From Thozetella sp. PMI_491 (lineage: Eukaryota; Ascomycota; Sordariomycetes; Chaetosphaeriales; Chaetosphaeriaceae): DNA of 64,000 nt. Within the stretch, counting starts at the first letter, position 1. Each line of letters begins with the position of its first letter. This document shows positions 1 to 10,688 of this stretch, piece by piece. The DNA lies in contig MU270033.1 in NCBI GenBank assembly GCA_021432635.1, positions 266,649 through 330,648 on the forward strand, read 5' to 3'. Below the pieces are notes generated by a model. It was not told the origin of the DNA and ran no database searches. It saw only the letters and a list, made by a program, of their open reading frames with translations. The translations under genes were made by a program, and so were the position numbers.

Positions 1-126
1 GCCAAAAGGCTCAGTGAGAATGTCGCCGAGTTGTAGTCGCCCATCGGATGGAATCGCCTTGGAGGCTTCCACCTTGGGTCCTGGAACAATAGAGAAGTTG
101 GGCGCAACGACGTAGGTATTCTGCAT
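1..126 (-). CDS. N-terminus of an unnamed fungal protein family (LGxIL family), cut by window edge
   Basis: A minus-strand frame opens with ATG at 126 and stays open to the window edge, giving about 42 residues. It shows PNFSIVPGP followed by GRLQLGDILTEPFG. The pattern P-[N/D]-F-x-I-x-P, then G-x-L-x-L-G-x-I-L, recurs at the start of the gene at 61430 in this same window, so the two look like members of one family. I recognise the layout from uncharacterised fungal proteins but know no assigned function. The start is supported by the shared N-terminal motif and the lack of an earlier in-frame ATG close by. The rest of the gene lies outside the window. Confidence 0.55.
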   Translation of the reverse strand, partial: MQNTYVVAPNFSIVPGPKVEASKAIPSDGRLQLGDILTEPFG

Positions 127-970
127 GGCGAATGTGTGAGCTGGGAGAGTATTCATAGATGGCCAAGCACAGCGTAGAATGGTCTTTTGGGAAGTCGGGT
201 GCCAGTGTAGGCGGAATAAGAGGCTTGGAACCAGTACTACGTCATTTGGGGGATGTCAGGCTTGCCCAGGCACTTTATAGCTGGCCGCATGTGCGCATTG
301 AGCCTTTGGTGCTAGGCTAGACTGATCCCCCTCGCCGCTGTACCCACATAGTAGGAGAGCCCATTCTTGGGCGAAACTGCCCAGAGGAAAGGGCGAGCTG
401 AAGTCGGCTATTGGTTAGGCCCCATTGACCTCCTGAGCTTAGGCGAGCGGGGTGGGGGCTTAGGTAGCGACGGCTGAGAATTTCTGCATATCTATGGAAG
501 CACTGCAGGATTAGCGCCCGTCACCTAACCCCTGCTTGTTCCCATACTCTGGCACTCAGCCACTGCATGTATATACGTAGTGAAGGAGGCAGTGCCTTTC
601 GCGCGTCAATCGGTCCTGACAGCCAGCTGAAAGGTTAACAGTCTTACAGTGGCCGAAATGCCTCAGGGAGGTATTACACGGCTTGAGGCATAAAATTCAG
701 CGCAATGATGGCAACAGTTGACTAGTATAAGTACCACGATCTTGGGATGCGGCTAATACTTGCTAACCGACACCACTTTGTTTCCGGTGAGGGCGCTTCT
801 ATTTGACAGAGTGTTTCCTTCCAGACCATGCGACTGCTTAACGGTAAGGAATATGTAATGATAACGTTTGTTGATGTGGTTAAGTTACACCCTAGTTCGT
901 TGGTCTCTATCCAAGATCCTTTTTGGAAGTGATGAGATGGCTGAAAGCGAGACGATCTACCTTTTTGAAA
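127..970. other. Intergenic, no gene seen
   Basis: Upstream region of the minus-strand gene ending the window at the left, and the region beyond the 3' end of the SDR gene. Short open frames on either strand lack family signatures. I see no repeat or RNA gene. Confidence 0.6.
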
Positions 971-1750
971 CTAAATGCTACGCCATTCGCTGGGGACGGA
1001 GATACCAGATACGTCCTCGCAGATCTTCAACAATTGCTCCTGCTTCTCTATAACATCTGTCTCCGGGAGCTTTTGAACCACCCTACTCGGCCGGAAGAAT
1101 GTACCACTCTTGAGAGCCGCGTGACTTCCTTCCCCAGCAGCCCATGTCGCGATGGCCACGGTAGCCTCCTCGAGCTCGTCTGGCGCAGCGCTGCCACCCA
1201 TCTTTGTGTTTATCCATCCAGGGTGCATGCTCACAATCTGTATTTCCTCCCCCCACCGACGGGCGAATGCGTTGGCAAGCATAACGCCGTGGACTTTACT
1301 GTCATCATATGAGAACGACTGCGTAATGTCATGCAGCGATGCATTCCCACGGAGGTGGGCATCTGAGCTCATGACCATGAGGCGTGACTTGGGTCTGGCC
1401 ATTAGACAGATCAGCATGTATGTAGCCAGCGTATTAACGGAGAAGACGGCCGACACGCCATCCGCCGTGATTTCAGTACTCGACGTGGCGCCGTAGCCGA
1501 TGCCGGCATTGTGAATGATGGCGTCATATGGCCCTAGGGCGTCGGCGTCCTTGGCCAGCTGCTTGATTTCGGCCATGGATCTGAGGTCGGCTGTCAAGAC
1601 TCCCGCGGCTCTAGGCACTGCGTTCGCGGCATCCGCTGCGCGTTTGGCATTGCGAGCGTGGAGAACGACTTGATGCCCATGCTCTGAGAGGCGTTGAGCT
1701 GCGGCCTGACCGATTCCGTCACTTGAGCCAGTGATGAAAACACGAACCAT
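971..1750 (-). CDS. Short-chain dehydrogenase/reductase (SDR)
   Basis: Single-exon 259-aa SDR. The Rossmann glycine motif TGSSDGIG lies at residues 7-14, the HNAGIG motif near residue 81, and the catalytic YDDSK (YxxSK) near residue 150 is preceded by a conserved MSSDAH strand. The length is standard for a classical SDR. I start at the ATG at 1750 because the next upstream in-frame codon is GTG and the beta-strand MVRVFITG starts directly there. It should be an NAD(P)H-dependent cytosolic oxidoreductase with unknown substrate. It faces away from the methyltransferase at 3130 across about 1.4 kb. Confidence 0.9.
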   Translation of the reverse strand: MVRVFITGSSDGIGQAAAQRLSEHGHQVVLHARNAKRAADAANAVPRAAGVLTADLRSMAEIKQLAKDADALGPYDAIIHNAGIGYGATSSTEITADGVSAVFSVNTLATYMLICLMARPKSRLMVMSSDAHLRGNASLHDITQSFSYDDSKVHGVMLANAFARRWGEEIQIVSMHPGWINTKMGGSAAPDELEEATVAIATWAAGEGSHAALKSGTFFRPSRVVQKLPETDVIEKQEQLLKICEDVSGISVPSEWRSI

Positions 1751-3129
1751 CTCCACAGTATCGCGAATACTAATACTGGGTAATCTGTATCGTAGGATGC
1801 GGTTTTATTCTCCTTCGCAATGTGGTATCTTGAAGTGGAGAAACCATGCGAATTCAATTCGAAGCACGCATGCTAAAATAACCGGTTGTACGGATACGCC
1901 TGCATCGGAGGAGTGGCTGCCGGGGCGTCGGCCACTATTCCTCCGAGCACCGGGACGCTGCCGCATCAAAGCAATGTAGTCTCTAACAACTTTTTACTAG
2001 ACTACTCCAGGCCTACACCGGGCTCTCCCTGCACTATTACAATGTCTCAAAATTGGAAGGACGATTCAGACCAATTCAGGATTCAAACCAGAGGCATTTT
2101 TAGCCAACCGATAATGAAGCCCTACGAGAATTAGATAACTATAGCAACGCACTCATGGCCTAGGAGATTTTTCCTATTCGAAGTATTAAGATCTAACATA
2201 TTCCACCCTCTGTTGCAGTTTCAAGTAACTAGGAAAGTTTATAGTGATGAGCTTGCACCTGACTGCGTGTTCCCTAGGGCCGAGCGAGCTAGATATATAT
2301 ACTGCGAATGTTACCACCTTGGCACGGCTGCCGTAGCTACAACTAGAGCAATATCGATCTAGTTGTAGCTACGGCAGTCGTGGGGCACAGTATAAGCTGG
2401 ACTGCGGTATTTTTATCTTCAGATAGAATAGGGCAATAGAATCAAATGGAGATAAAGGAATGGTCAGATGATAGGCATCAAGATGAAGTATATTTCAACA
2501 GGAGGTAGTTTCGAGATCAAGCAGCGTATACTGCAAGCTTTAGGTTGAGTGACAAAGTTTGCCGTTTAGGAGGCTAATGATATGGAGGATACCTGGGAAT
2601 TAGAATCGGAACCCTCAACATCGACACGGATATCGCAGACGCGGATCTCCCGATAGTTTAAATGACCTACGTAATACTTCGAATACAGCCTAGATTTAGT
2701 TACAGCGCTCGTCGAATGTCTGAGAACCTGCCATTATCTCAGCAACGTAGCCTGTATGGGGGACTAGGAAAGGCCATGCCAGCCTTGTTAAACAAAGCTG
2801 TTATCAGCGAAGAAGGTATAAAAGTCTTGTACTGCTTGACTACGATAGATCATATTACTATATGATGACAAATCTGGTACGATGGTAGGTGTCACCCAGT
2901 GGCGCCCAAGTCTTGTCCTACTTACCCGTGCCGATGAGTGGAGGGCTGAAAGCCCTTACTACCTTGGTATTCCTTGGCAAGCTTCCCGTTAGCCGACCAT
3001 CTTCCCCTCATCTGTGACTGGACCTTCATGCCCCGCCTCTCGCAAAAGACATGATTTTGTCTCGATGCATCACGGAGACGGCAGCGAAACTTACCGAGAC
3101 TTCCTAATCGTTCAGCTCAGCAATACGCT
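1751..3129. other. Intergenic region between SDR and methyltransferase genes
   Basis: Divergent promoter region, AT-richer than the flanking coding DNA. It contains the perfect 20-bp inverted repeat listed separately. No open frame here has recognisable coding character. Confidence 0.6.
2328..2377. repeat. Perfect 20-bp inverted repeat (hairpin)
   Basis: The left arm 2328-2347 and right arm 2358-2377 are exact reverse complements separated by a 10-nt spacer. The pairing continues outward (CACG with CGTG) after one G/T position, which would be G-U in RNA. It lies in a non-coding interval. It could be a hairpin-forming RNA, a palindromic protein-binding site or a relic of a small inverted-repeat element. 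Sequence alone does not decide. Confidence 0.85.
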
Positions 3130-4588
3130 ATGTCGGGGGAGGAAGACCCTGTTATCGAATTTGTAAGTCACATTGCGATACTGTATGCTCTTTCTCGCCC
3201 ACCGAACCTAGATTTGGTCACATGGAAGTAGTTTATATGCTCACTAGACTGTTCAGGATCCCAACATTGTAGGAAATCTAGAAGATGACAACCAGCTAAG
3301 TAGCGATGCGAGTAGGTAGGTACAATGCTTTCCAGATATCCTGGCGTAAGCGACTAAGCAAATATATCTAGTTTGCGTGACTCGACAGCATCAATAACGT
3401 CCAGTATTCTTGAGTACCGTACTATTCACGGGCGCCCATACCAGTCATCCAAGACAACCGAGTACTGGTCAGTCTCCACTTCATATTATCCTTTATTCTT
3501 ATGAGAAGAGTGTACTGTGGCAAGAAGCAAGAATGCTGGGACCGATGGCTGCTCTCCTTTACCGCCTAGCGCGCTAACCAAGCTCAGGGCTCCAACCGAC
3601 GACAAGCACATTACAGGATTCGATATAGCGTAGGAATCAGTTCGAATCTTGATCGTATGGGATTATTAACTGATAGATCTTTTCATTGTAAAAGCCACCA
3701 GTTTGTTTCTATGCTTATGAATGATAAACTCTACGCCGCTCCCATCGGAGATAGTCCCCAGGTGCGCTATCCTCCAACCATTTGTCTTTCACGAATGCTA
3801 ATAAGGCCTACTTTGACTCTTCTAGAGAATCCTGGATGTAGGAACTGGAACCGGGATCTGGGCTATGTTAGTCTTGTTGAGCTCTATTCCCTATTTTATA
3901 TTCTATTTGCTAAATCTCTGTTACTAGTGATATCGCCGATCAGTTCCCTGAAGCCGAGGTAATCGGTACGGATATATCGGCAGTGCAGCCCGGTTGGGTC
4001 CCTCCAAACTGCACATTTCAGATAGACGATGCGCAACTGGAATGGACCTTTAAGGGAAACTATTTCGACTTTGTCCACATCCGTGAGCTCTACGGCGGTA
4101 TTGACGACTGGCAGAGGCTCTATCGGCAAGCATTCGCCCATCTTAAGCCTGGAGGTTGGCTCGAGAGCCTTGAAATTGATATTGAGACACGATCAGAGAA
4201 CCCTACTGTAGCCAAAGACATGTCTCACGTCTTCAAGAGATGGTGTGAGCTGTTCTGGCGAGCCGGCAATAAGACCGGGCGCACCTTTCGCATAGCCCGC
4301 GACGGTCGTATGGAGCAATACATGCGTGACGCTGGTTTCGTGGACATTGTTCACAAACAGTGGAAGGTACCCATTGGCGGCTGGCCACAGGATCCAAAGC
4401 TGAAGCGCATTGGACTATTTAATGGCCTTTTCATCGATCAGTCTCTCGATGGCTTCGCTATATATCCCGTCGGTGAGATCTTGGGCTGGAGTCAAGAGGA
4501 GGTAGACACGCTGGTGAGCAACATGCGTCGAGCACTCCATGATCCAAAGGCGCTGCCTTATTACATCATGTATGGAGTCTCCCGATAA
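3130..4588 (+). CDS. LaeA-like SAM-dependent methyltransferase
   Basis: Seven exons give a closed 332-aa frame: 3130-3162, 3257-3315, 3372-3467, 3588-3629, 3695-3761, 3826-3866 and 3928-4588. The spliced product has an acidic N-terminus, SITSSILEYRTIHGRPY, then a D-K-L-Y-A-A-P-I-G segment. The SAM-binding motif I RILDVGTGTGIWAI follows, formed across the 3867-3927 intron, then EAEVIGTDIS and QPGWVPPNC. All of these are family landmarks of fungal LaeA/velvet-type and secondary-metabolism methyltransferases. Each intron has GT at its donor, AG at its acceptor and most show a CTAA-type branch site. The substrate is unknown. LaeA-like paralogues are common in accessory regions, so this is probably a paralogue rather than the global regulator LaeA itself. 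Confidence 0.88.
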
Positions 4589-5915
4589 TAGGTTGAGCCA
4601 CAACCTGGATAAGAACGCGACGCACTAATACTCGAGTAGACATATGGTTTACGGTAGCAAGCCCAGAACAGTGGGCTTACCGGCTTAGAACCAATGGTAG
4701 GTGCTGAAAGGGATACGATGCTAATTTCTTTTACATATTTTTGGAACCGGACAATATAACAAGCTAACATGCCAATTACTTCATAATTGTGTAGTTATGT
4801 AGTTGCTTGCAAGTTGAATAAAGGTACCCTGAAGATTTAGTTGCCGGTGGTCCACGAGCTTGTCAAAGGGATGTACAGCGTGACTTGCTCCAAGTTTTAC
4901 CTGAAACTTATTTGGTATAGACGGACTTCGGTTGTGCTGACTGCCTAGACAGCGTTAGACAGTGTTAAAGATTATCATCACTAGCCTTCTTTGGCTTCAA
5001 TTCACGCGGAGCCCTGTGCACATATTTTGTGGCACTGTTCTCAGCAACGGGTTTTTGTACGCGCCGTACCTCAACAGGGTGTGTTAGGGTCATGTCCACC
5101 GCAAATTATAGCTGCGCATTATCCCGAGAACAGGGAGACACGGAAAGCCCATTTTCCCAAAAAGAAAGGTGGGCGAGTGACCAGCCAAAAGAAAAGGGTC
5201 TAAAGGATTGCAAAAGACAGAGCCGGAATGTGTTCAGTTTACGACAACTCAGAAGATCTACGAAGACTATTACCAGGAGACAGCCTAAAATGCCACCTCT
5301 TGATCTTGCTTCGCTCATTTACATAGCCCTTTCAACCCCATCTTCTCCCCAACGTGTGTAGGGATCCTAGTGTGGAGGGTAGCTTCGGGATAGAGAGGCT
5401 GGGCGGCAGGGGCAGGGGCACCGGGCACCGACCCTTTGGGTGGGTGAGGTCGAGAGGGCTAGATATTGCAGTGAAATCGTTCCGAGGATCCTTGTCCGAA
5501 ACTCTTGCAGGGTTGAGTGGGTAGTTTTAGGAAGATAGGGTCGAGAGAGCTAGATATTGCTGTGAAAAATAGATAAAAATAAGAATGACGTCAGTGAACA
5601 GCTGTGGGGCCTTTGATTGGATACGCGTTTCTTTGTGTGGTGGGTAACGGAGCCCGGTTGGAGGAGAGGGTCGCGTGCAGTAGCGCCAAGACAGTCCCAC
5701 CACACAGACGCTGATATTAGATCCCACTTGCGTGGACGAAGAATCAGGAGCAATGGCCTTGTTCAAGGTATCATCATTTTTGAGAATTAAGTGTAATAAA
5801 CGAAATGCCTACATCAATGCCATTGTCCTCCTTGTTTAAAACCCGCTCTCACCTATCGGTACTAGAACCTGTCCCACCGCAGCTGTCTCACTTCCATTTG
5901 TACTTGTCCCCAGGA
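4589..5915. other. Intergenic, 1.3 kb
   Basis: Lies between the 3' ends of the methyltransferase and the subtilase gene, which converge. It includes a degenerate 28-bp direct repeat (5449-5476 and 5540-5567). I see no supported gene. Confidence 0.6.
5449..5567. repeat. Spaced 28-bp direct repeat
   Basis: Copies at 5449-5476 and 5540-5567 match at 26 of 28 positions and share the core GCTAGATATTG. They sit downstream of two convergent genes. The origin is unknown. Confidence 0.7.
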
Positions 5916-8900
5916 TTAAACTCCTGTTCCAATGTGTGGAAGCATTAGCCCTCTTTCCTGCGGATCAATGGAGGGAATGGAGGCCCGTGATCGTGGGTGC
6001 ATGTTAGAGGGGGGTAACTTACCATGAGTTTTAGCAGAACAACCGCCAAGCAATAAGCCGATTCGTCATCGAGATCTATCTCTTGTAATTTTGGTTTCCC
6101 CCGCTTCGGATCTAGATTCGTCACCTCGGTAACGAAACGCTCTATGATGAAATCCTCGGGCCTTGCGAGCTTCGCCTTGGTAGGCGGGTTCGTATCTACC
6201 GAAAACTTCTCAAAAATGCAGTGCATGAGGTCGTAGTCCCAGGCGAAGAAGTCCTTCCTCTCCTCGCGCGATGGTGGTGCCGGCACGGAGCCGATGCCTA
6301 AAATTAGTGTGGTATAAATGAGCAGGCCGCCGAGTCCAGTGGCGATGGCTGTCGCCAGAGAACTTCCCGTGTCTTCCACGAGGCTCCCGTCGTTGTTTCG
6401 TACCACAATTCTCTCTCCTGGGAGTAGAAATTCCACCTGGTCCGGCTGGAGCATCAGGGACGGCGTGTCGTATGGGGTAAGCGCCCCGATGCCAATACAA
6501 CCTCCCCATTTGTTAGGATAGCAGTTGGGGCTCGACCGCCCGGCCTGGTCACTGGCAGAGCAAAACATAATGATTCCCTTTTCTCGAGCGTCTTGAATGG
6601 CCTCGCGAAGGCTCTCCAGCCCTTTCTCGCCGTCGCTCGTCTCGATTGTCCAGCTCATGTTGATGATGTGCACACCGCACTCGGTGGCCCATCGCACAGC
6701 CTAAGTCTATTAGTGGCAATCCGTTGAGATATGCGGCGAGATACGCTTCAGTGGCCTACCTTTGCAGCGGCCTCGTGGTTGATCTGCAGGATTCCTCCCT
6801 GTCCGATCTCGTGTTCAAGTTTCGCAATGTATAGCAGCGTTCTCGGGCATATTGAGCAGATCAGCGATGCAACCCTTGCACCATGGTTGCCAGACGGCAC
6901 ATAGTAATTCCTGGATGCCTTTCGAAACGGGGAAGGAAATGATTCCCCTGCCGCGATCTTTGTGTACTCGTTTTTGAAAACGCCGAGAGAGGAGTCGAGT
7001 CCATCGTCAATCATGGCAATCTTGATCCATTTCGGTTGTTTTGGCCGATGGTTGCGAAGAAATGTCGTGAAGTTGGTCAACGAGGTGATCCTCGGGTATC
7101 CACTGGGGCGATCGTTAGCTACTAACTTTCGTGTTGCACTATGGAAATGGACTGCTCGATTCGGAAAAAGGACTCGGTTGGTGGAAACAAACCTCTGCTT
7201 TGCGCCCCCAGTGCTCCCACTCCAGGAGTTGTTGTAGGGGTATTTATCGATCTCAAAGCTGATTTCCATCATTGAACCCTTATCGGCCAGCAGGGTCTCT
7301 GGCTTGGAGCTCCCATACTCATCTGCCACGTCTTTGTTGTCTTTCATGAGCTTTTCGAAACCGACCATGTACTGTTCTGCGGCCGCCATGGCGCGAGCCT
7401 GGAATCCGTTGATGTCCGTTTGGAGGTTAGTCACTGCAGAAGAAAGTGCCTCTTTGCAGCTCTCAGTTAACCCGTTCAAAAGCTCTACACATTCTTCCTT
7501 TGCAGCACTCGCGTCGGTTATTTTTTTCCGAGTCCCGTTGGTCGTTGGCGGACTGCGAATCCTCCTCACAGCATTTGCGCAATTGTCTTCGTGGTCACTG
7601 ATTCTGGCATCAAAAATGGCCTTGAAGTATATTAACGAGGCGTCAAGGTTGACTTTTGAATCATCAATCTCGCCCTTGGTCCTCTTGATAATGGTGTCGA
7701 AGTCTGTCCTGAACTTTGCTGTCGAGATGCTTATATCTGTACCAGCAGAAGGAGGGTCGCAACTGAGTCTCTCGAGAGCGGCGTATATATTCGCCATTGC
7801 GGTGTCAAGCTTCGCCTTGTAATCCTTGATCACAGGTCCAAGACGAGTCACAAATCGATCAACGGCTAGTTCCACATCTTTGGTTGCACCATCAATCGCT
7901 CGTATCGCGGCCTCTTCGGTATCCTTCAACCCATTGAGATCAGGCGTCATGGTGTCAAAGTTGGGCTTTGCATTGCCAATATTGGTCTCGGCGGTGCCCA
8001 GCTGGGCACTAAACCACTCAATCACAGACTTGATATTGGGATTGGCCAACGAATTCAGGTCCATCTTGAACATTTCACCGTAGCTCCTTAGAATAGTCTC
8101 TTCCTCCTGCCCCTGTTAATGCCTCGATGGTCAGCGCGTTAGGAGTTCTGGATCGAGAGTGAAGTAGTGGACCAAGCAGAAGGGAACTAACCTCACGGAG
8201 ATAGACTGTGACTTTACTTAGCTATTGAGTTGTCTGGGGATTAGCTACCGGCTCTACATATAGCATTGTAACGAGAGAAATAGGTTTTGTTGGGGGGTTA
8301 GCGTACCAAGGGGAACTTCTCTTTGTCTCCAAAAGCGCCACTCGACGACCACCCTTTCAATACTGCTCCGTTTCCAGAGCAGTAAAGTGCTACGTCAGAA
8401 ACGTTTGGAGCTGCCTTGTAGATTACGTCGCTAGGTACGTCAACCCTTCTCCAGTCCCATGTCTCGACGTCAAGGTGCTCGAGACACTTGATGATGGCCT
8501 CGTCCGTGTGACATGGGAGCTCGTCATCGTAAACAGTGACTTTGAGAATCTTGAGGACATGGTGTTTACGAAGCCAACTAAACACGTGCACCAAATCGCT
8601 GCGGCCCTTGAGCTCTGTCGGTCTAGGAGTGTCGGTCAGCATTGTCTGGATTTAGATACTGAATTATGGGCCAAGGAGCGAGTGAGACGTACACTTGAGA
8701 GTCCTCATGGGGAGTATTGGGTGCTCTTGGTGTCCCAAACTTTAGCCGAGGTAATACAACTTGTTTCAGTGTTGACTCGAATCGAAGGTGCACAGCGAGG
8801 CTGTCGAGGTAGTCCTCGTCGATGAATTCATGTAAGCATCCTTCCAAGTTGAAGTCGATATCGAGTGCTACGTTTAGCGACGTTTGTACTTAGTATCCTG

Positions 8901-10152
8901 TTATTTGATACAAGGAGCAGCGAAAAGCAGGGAAGGGCGCCGTACGATCACCAGGAGGGTAGAGGCTGCTCAATATTGCCTCCCTTTCCATGTTTGCAAT
9001 GGCATAATTCCTCAGATATTTTGCGACAGGATCTCCAATGACAATTTTCCGGAGACAATCATCATATGAAAGGCGAGGGCTGGATGATCCTCGCTCGGAG
9101 TTCTTCCTGCCCTGAACGTTCTGGATAGCCTTTTTGACCTCGGGACTCTGCTCCAAGACGTATATTCGTTCTTGGTAAGGAGTCCGTTTGGCTACATTCT
9201 TCACCTGAAGAGCATGCCGGTAGCTCTCCACGAGCTCCTCAATGAGGTCGATATCTTGCCCCAGGTAATTGTCGACATGCCCGTCATTGTTGATCGAGTA
9301 AACGAGGTCACGACGCAATCCTACCTGGGTTTTCTGCACCGCCCAATGAAGCGGCGTGTTGCTATCCGTCGGATCTTGTATCCGTAGGGGGTTCCAATGG
9401 TCAGTGGGGAGTTTATTTAGGTGTGGGAGCATTGCGCCGAGGATTTGACAGCTTCTATCGAAGCTATATCTGATTGCGTAGTGAAGACACGTGTTTCCAG
9501 GAGATGGAACTTTCTCGTCCTTTTTTGTGACCCGCAATGGCGAGCAGAGTGCTTTGGCCAAGATTATTGAGTTTTTGTTTATCTTCAGCATGGCATCGAC
9601 AAACATGGGGTTTTTATGGTGAACCCCAAGAGCTAGATGCATGGCAGTCTCGGTTTCCCATTCTGCACCGAGCAAAGAATGAAACGGAGGGCAGGGGGTC
9701 TTTCCAGGGCCATTCGTCTTCGTATTGTCGTCGCTGAGGAGCCAGCTGAGAACATCAACAAGGTCGGGCTCTTCCCACTCGTCGCGCTTGCTGATTCTGA
9801 CAAGATGATGAAAGATATTGCCTTCTTGCTGTTGATCACTACCAAGAGCCTCTTTTTCTTCCAGGAATGCTTTGGAATACCCATCAGTGAACATCAGTTT
9901 CTTGTATAGCTCTTGATCAACCTGGCCCTCATTCCTGAAAAGGACCATCGTCCTGAGCTCGTTGCATATATCAGCTACGTCAACTGGCTTCTTCTCCTCC
10001 TTGTCACCGGTGTTCGAGGAGTCCTTATGGCCGTTGCTTTGGGCGTTGCCAGTTCCAGTTGTGTCGCTCTCACTATCACCTTCTTCCTGGTAAGACTTCC
10101 GCTGGCGGCCCGCTGGTCGACCCCTTTTGGCTGGTGACTGTTTTGCCGGCAT
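5916..10152 (-). CDS. Ankyrin / DWRR-module / subtilisin-like protease (S8), NLR-like
   Basis: Seven exons (10152-8946, 8867-8695, 8645-8307, 8221-8192, 8112-6760, 6700-6023, 5957-5916) close into 1273 aa. Order: a basic N-terminus with an AT-hook-like KRGRPAG; ankyrin-like helices in residues 110-340 (NTCLHYAIRYSF, NTPLHWAVQ); a central module in residues 403-583 with HTDEAIIK, VETWDWRRVDVPSDVI and SGNGAVLKGW; a long helical linker; and the S8 domain. Catalytic residues fit Asp952 (IAMIDDGLD), His993 (GNHGARVAS) and Ser1148 (GSSLATA). The oxyanion-hole Asn is replaced by Asp in CSASDQ. This domain order is known from intracellular fungal subtilases. There is no signal peptide. The 8192-8221 exon is only 30 nt. 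A role in regulated cell death or non-self response is inference. Confidence 0.88.
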
Positions 10153-10688
10153 ATCCGATACCTGTTTTCCGGACAGAGGGCGGCCGTGGCAATGAGGGAG
10201 AGAAGATGGTTGAATCGAGTTGCAATACTAGGAACCTAGTAGCTAGCCTGGTATAGCTGATGGGTAGCTGGGTATGGCCGAGTAATGTGCAGTAAACGGG
10301 CTGGACTAGAAGAGCAGAGCTTAGGTTAGACGTACAGCCTCGCCTTTATTATTCCGAAGTACCCCAGAGAATGGCCAGTTCGGTCAGCATGGCTTGGCTT
10401 CCGACAGCTCTGGGGTGGGTGGGACATCTTGTGTAAGTCCCAATGACAGCACTAAAAATCTAAACCGTGTGAATAAGCACTGTGACATATTTACCCAGGC
10501 TCTATACTGCTGCGCCTTCGAGACAAGCTACCTACCTCCTTATTCCTTTTTCTTTGTACTGCCTGTATATTTAAAGGAGAGACGCCGGGAAGGGAAGGGT
10601 TGAAACAGAAGTTCTAAAATGCCAACCCTTTCACCTTGTCTTTTAAATCCCTCATACATCACCAGAAGCCACACCGGCGTTTTACCTC
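10153..10688. promoter_or_regulatory. Shared divergent promoter of subtilase and 321-aa gene
   Basis: A 536-bp gap separates the two start codons of head-to-head genes, so the promoters are likely shared or overlapping. A TATA-like stretch (TATATTTAAA) lies about 120 bp upstream of the plus-strand ATG. Co-regulation is an inference from the layout. Confidence 0.5.

Noticed and set aside
3630-3694. Coding exon around GGAATCAGTTCGAATCT (also resembling a tRNA B box)
   Set aside because: This interval is an intron of the LaeA-like gene. Splicing 3629 to 3695 restores the family alignment, and no tRNA fold is evident.
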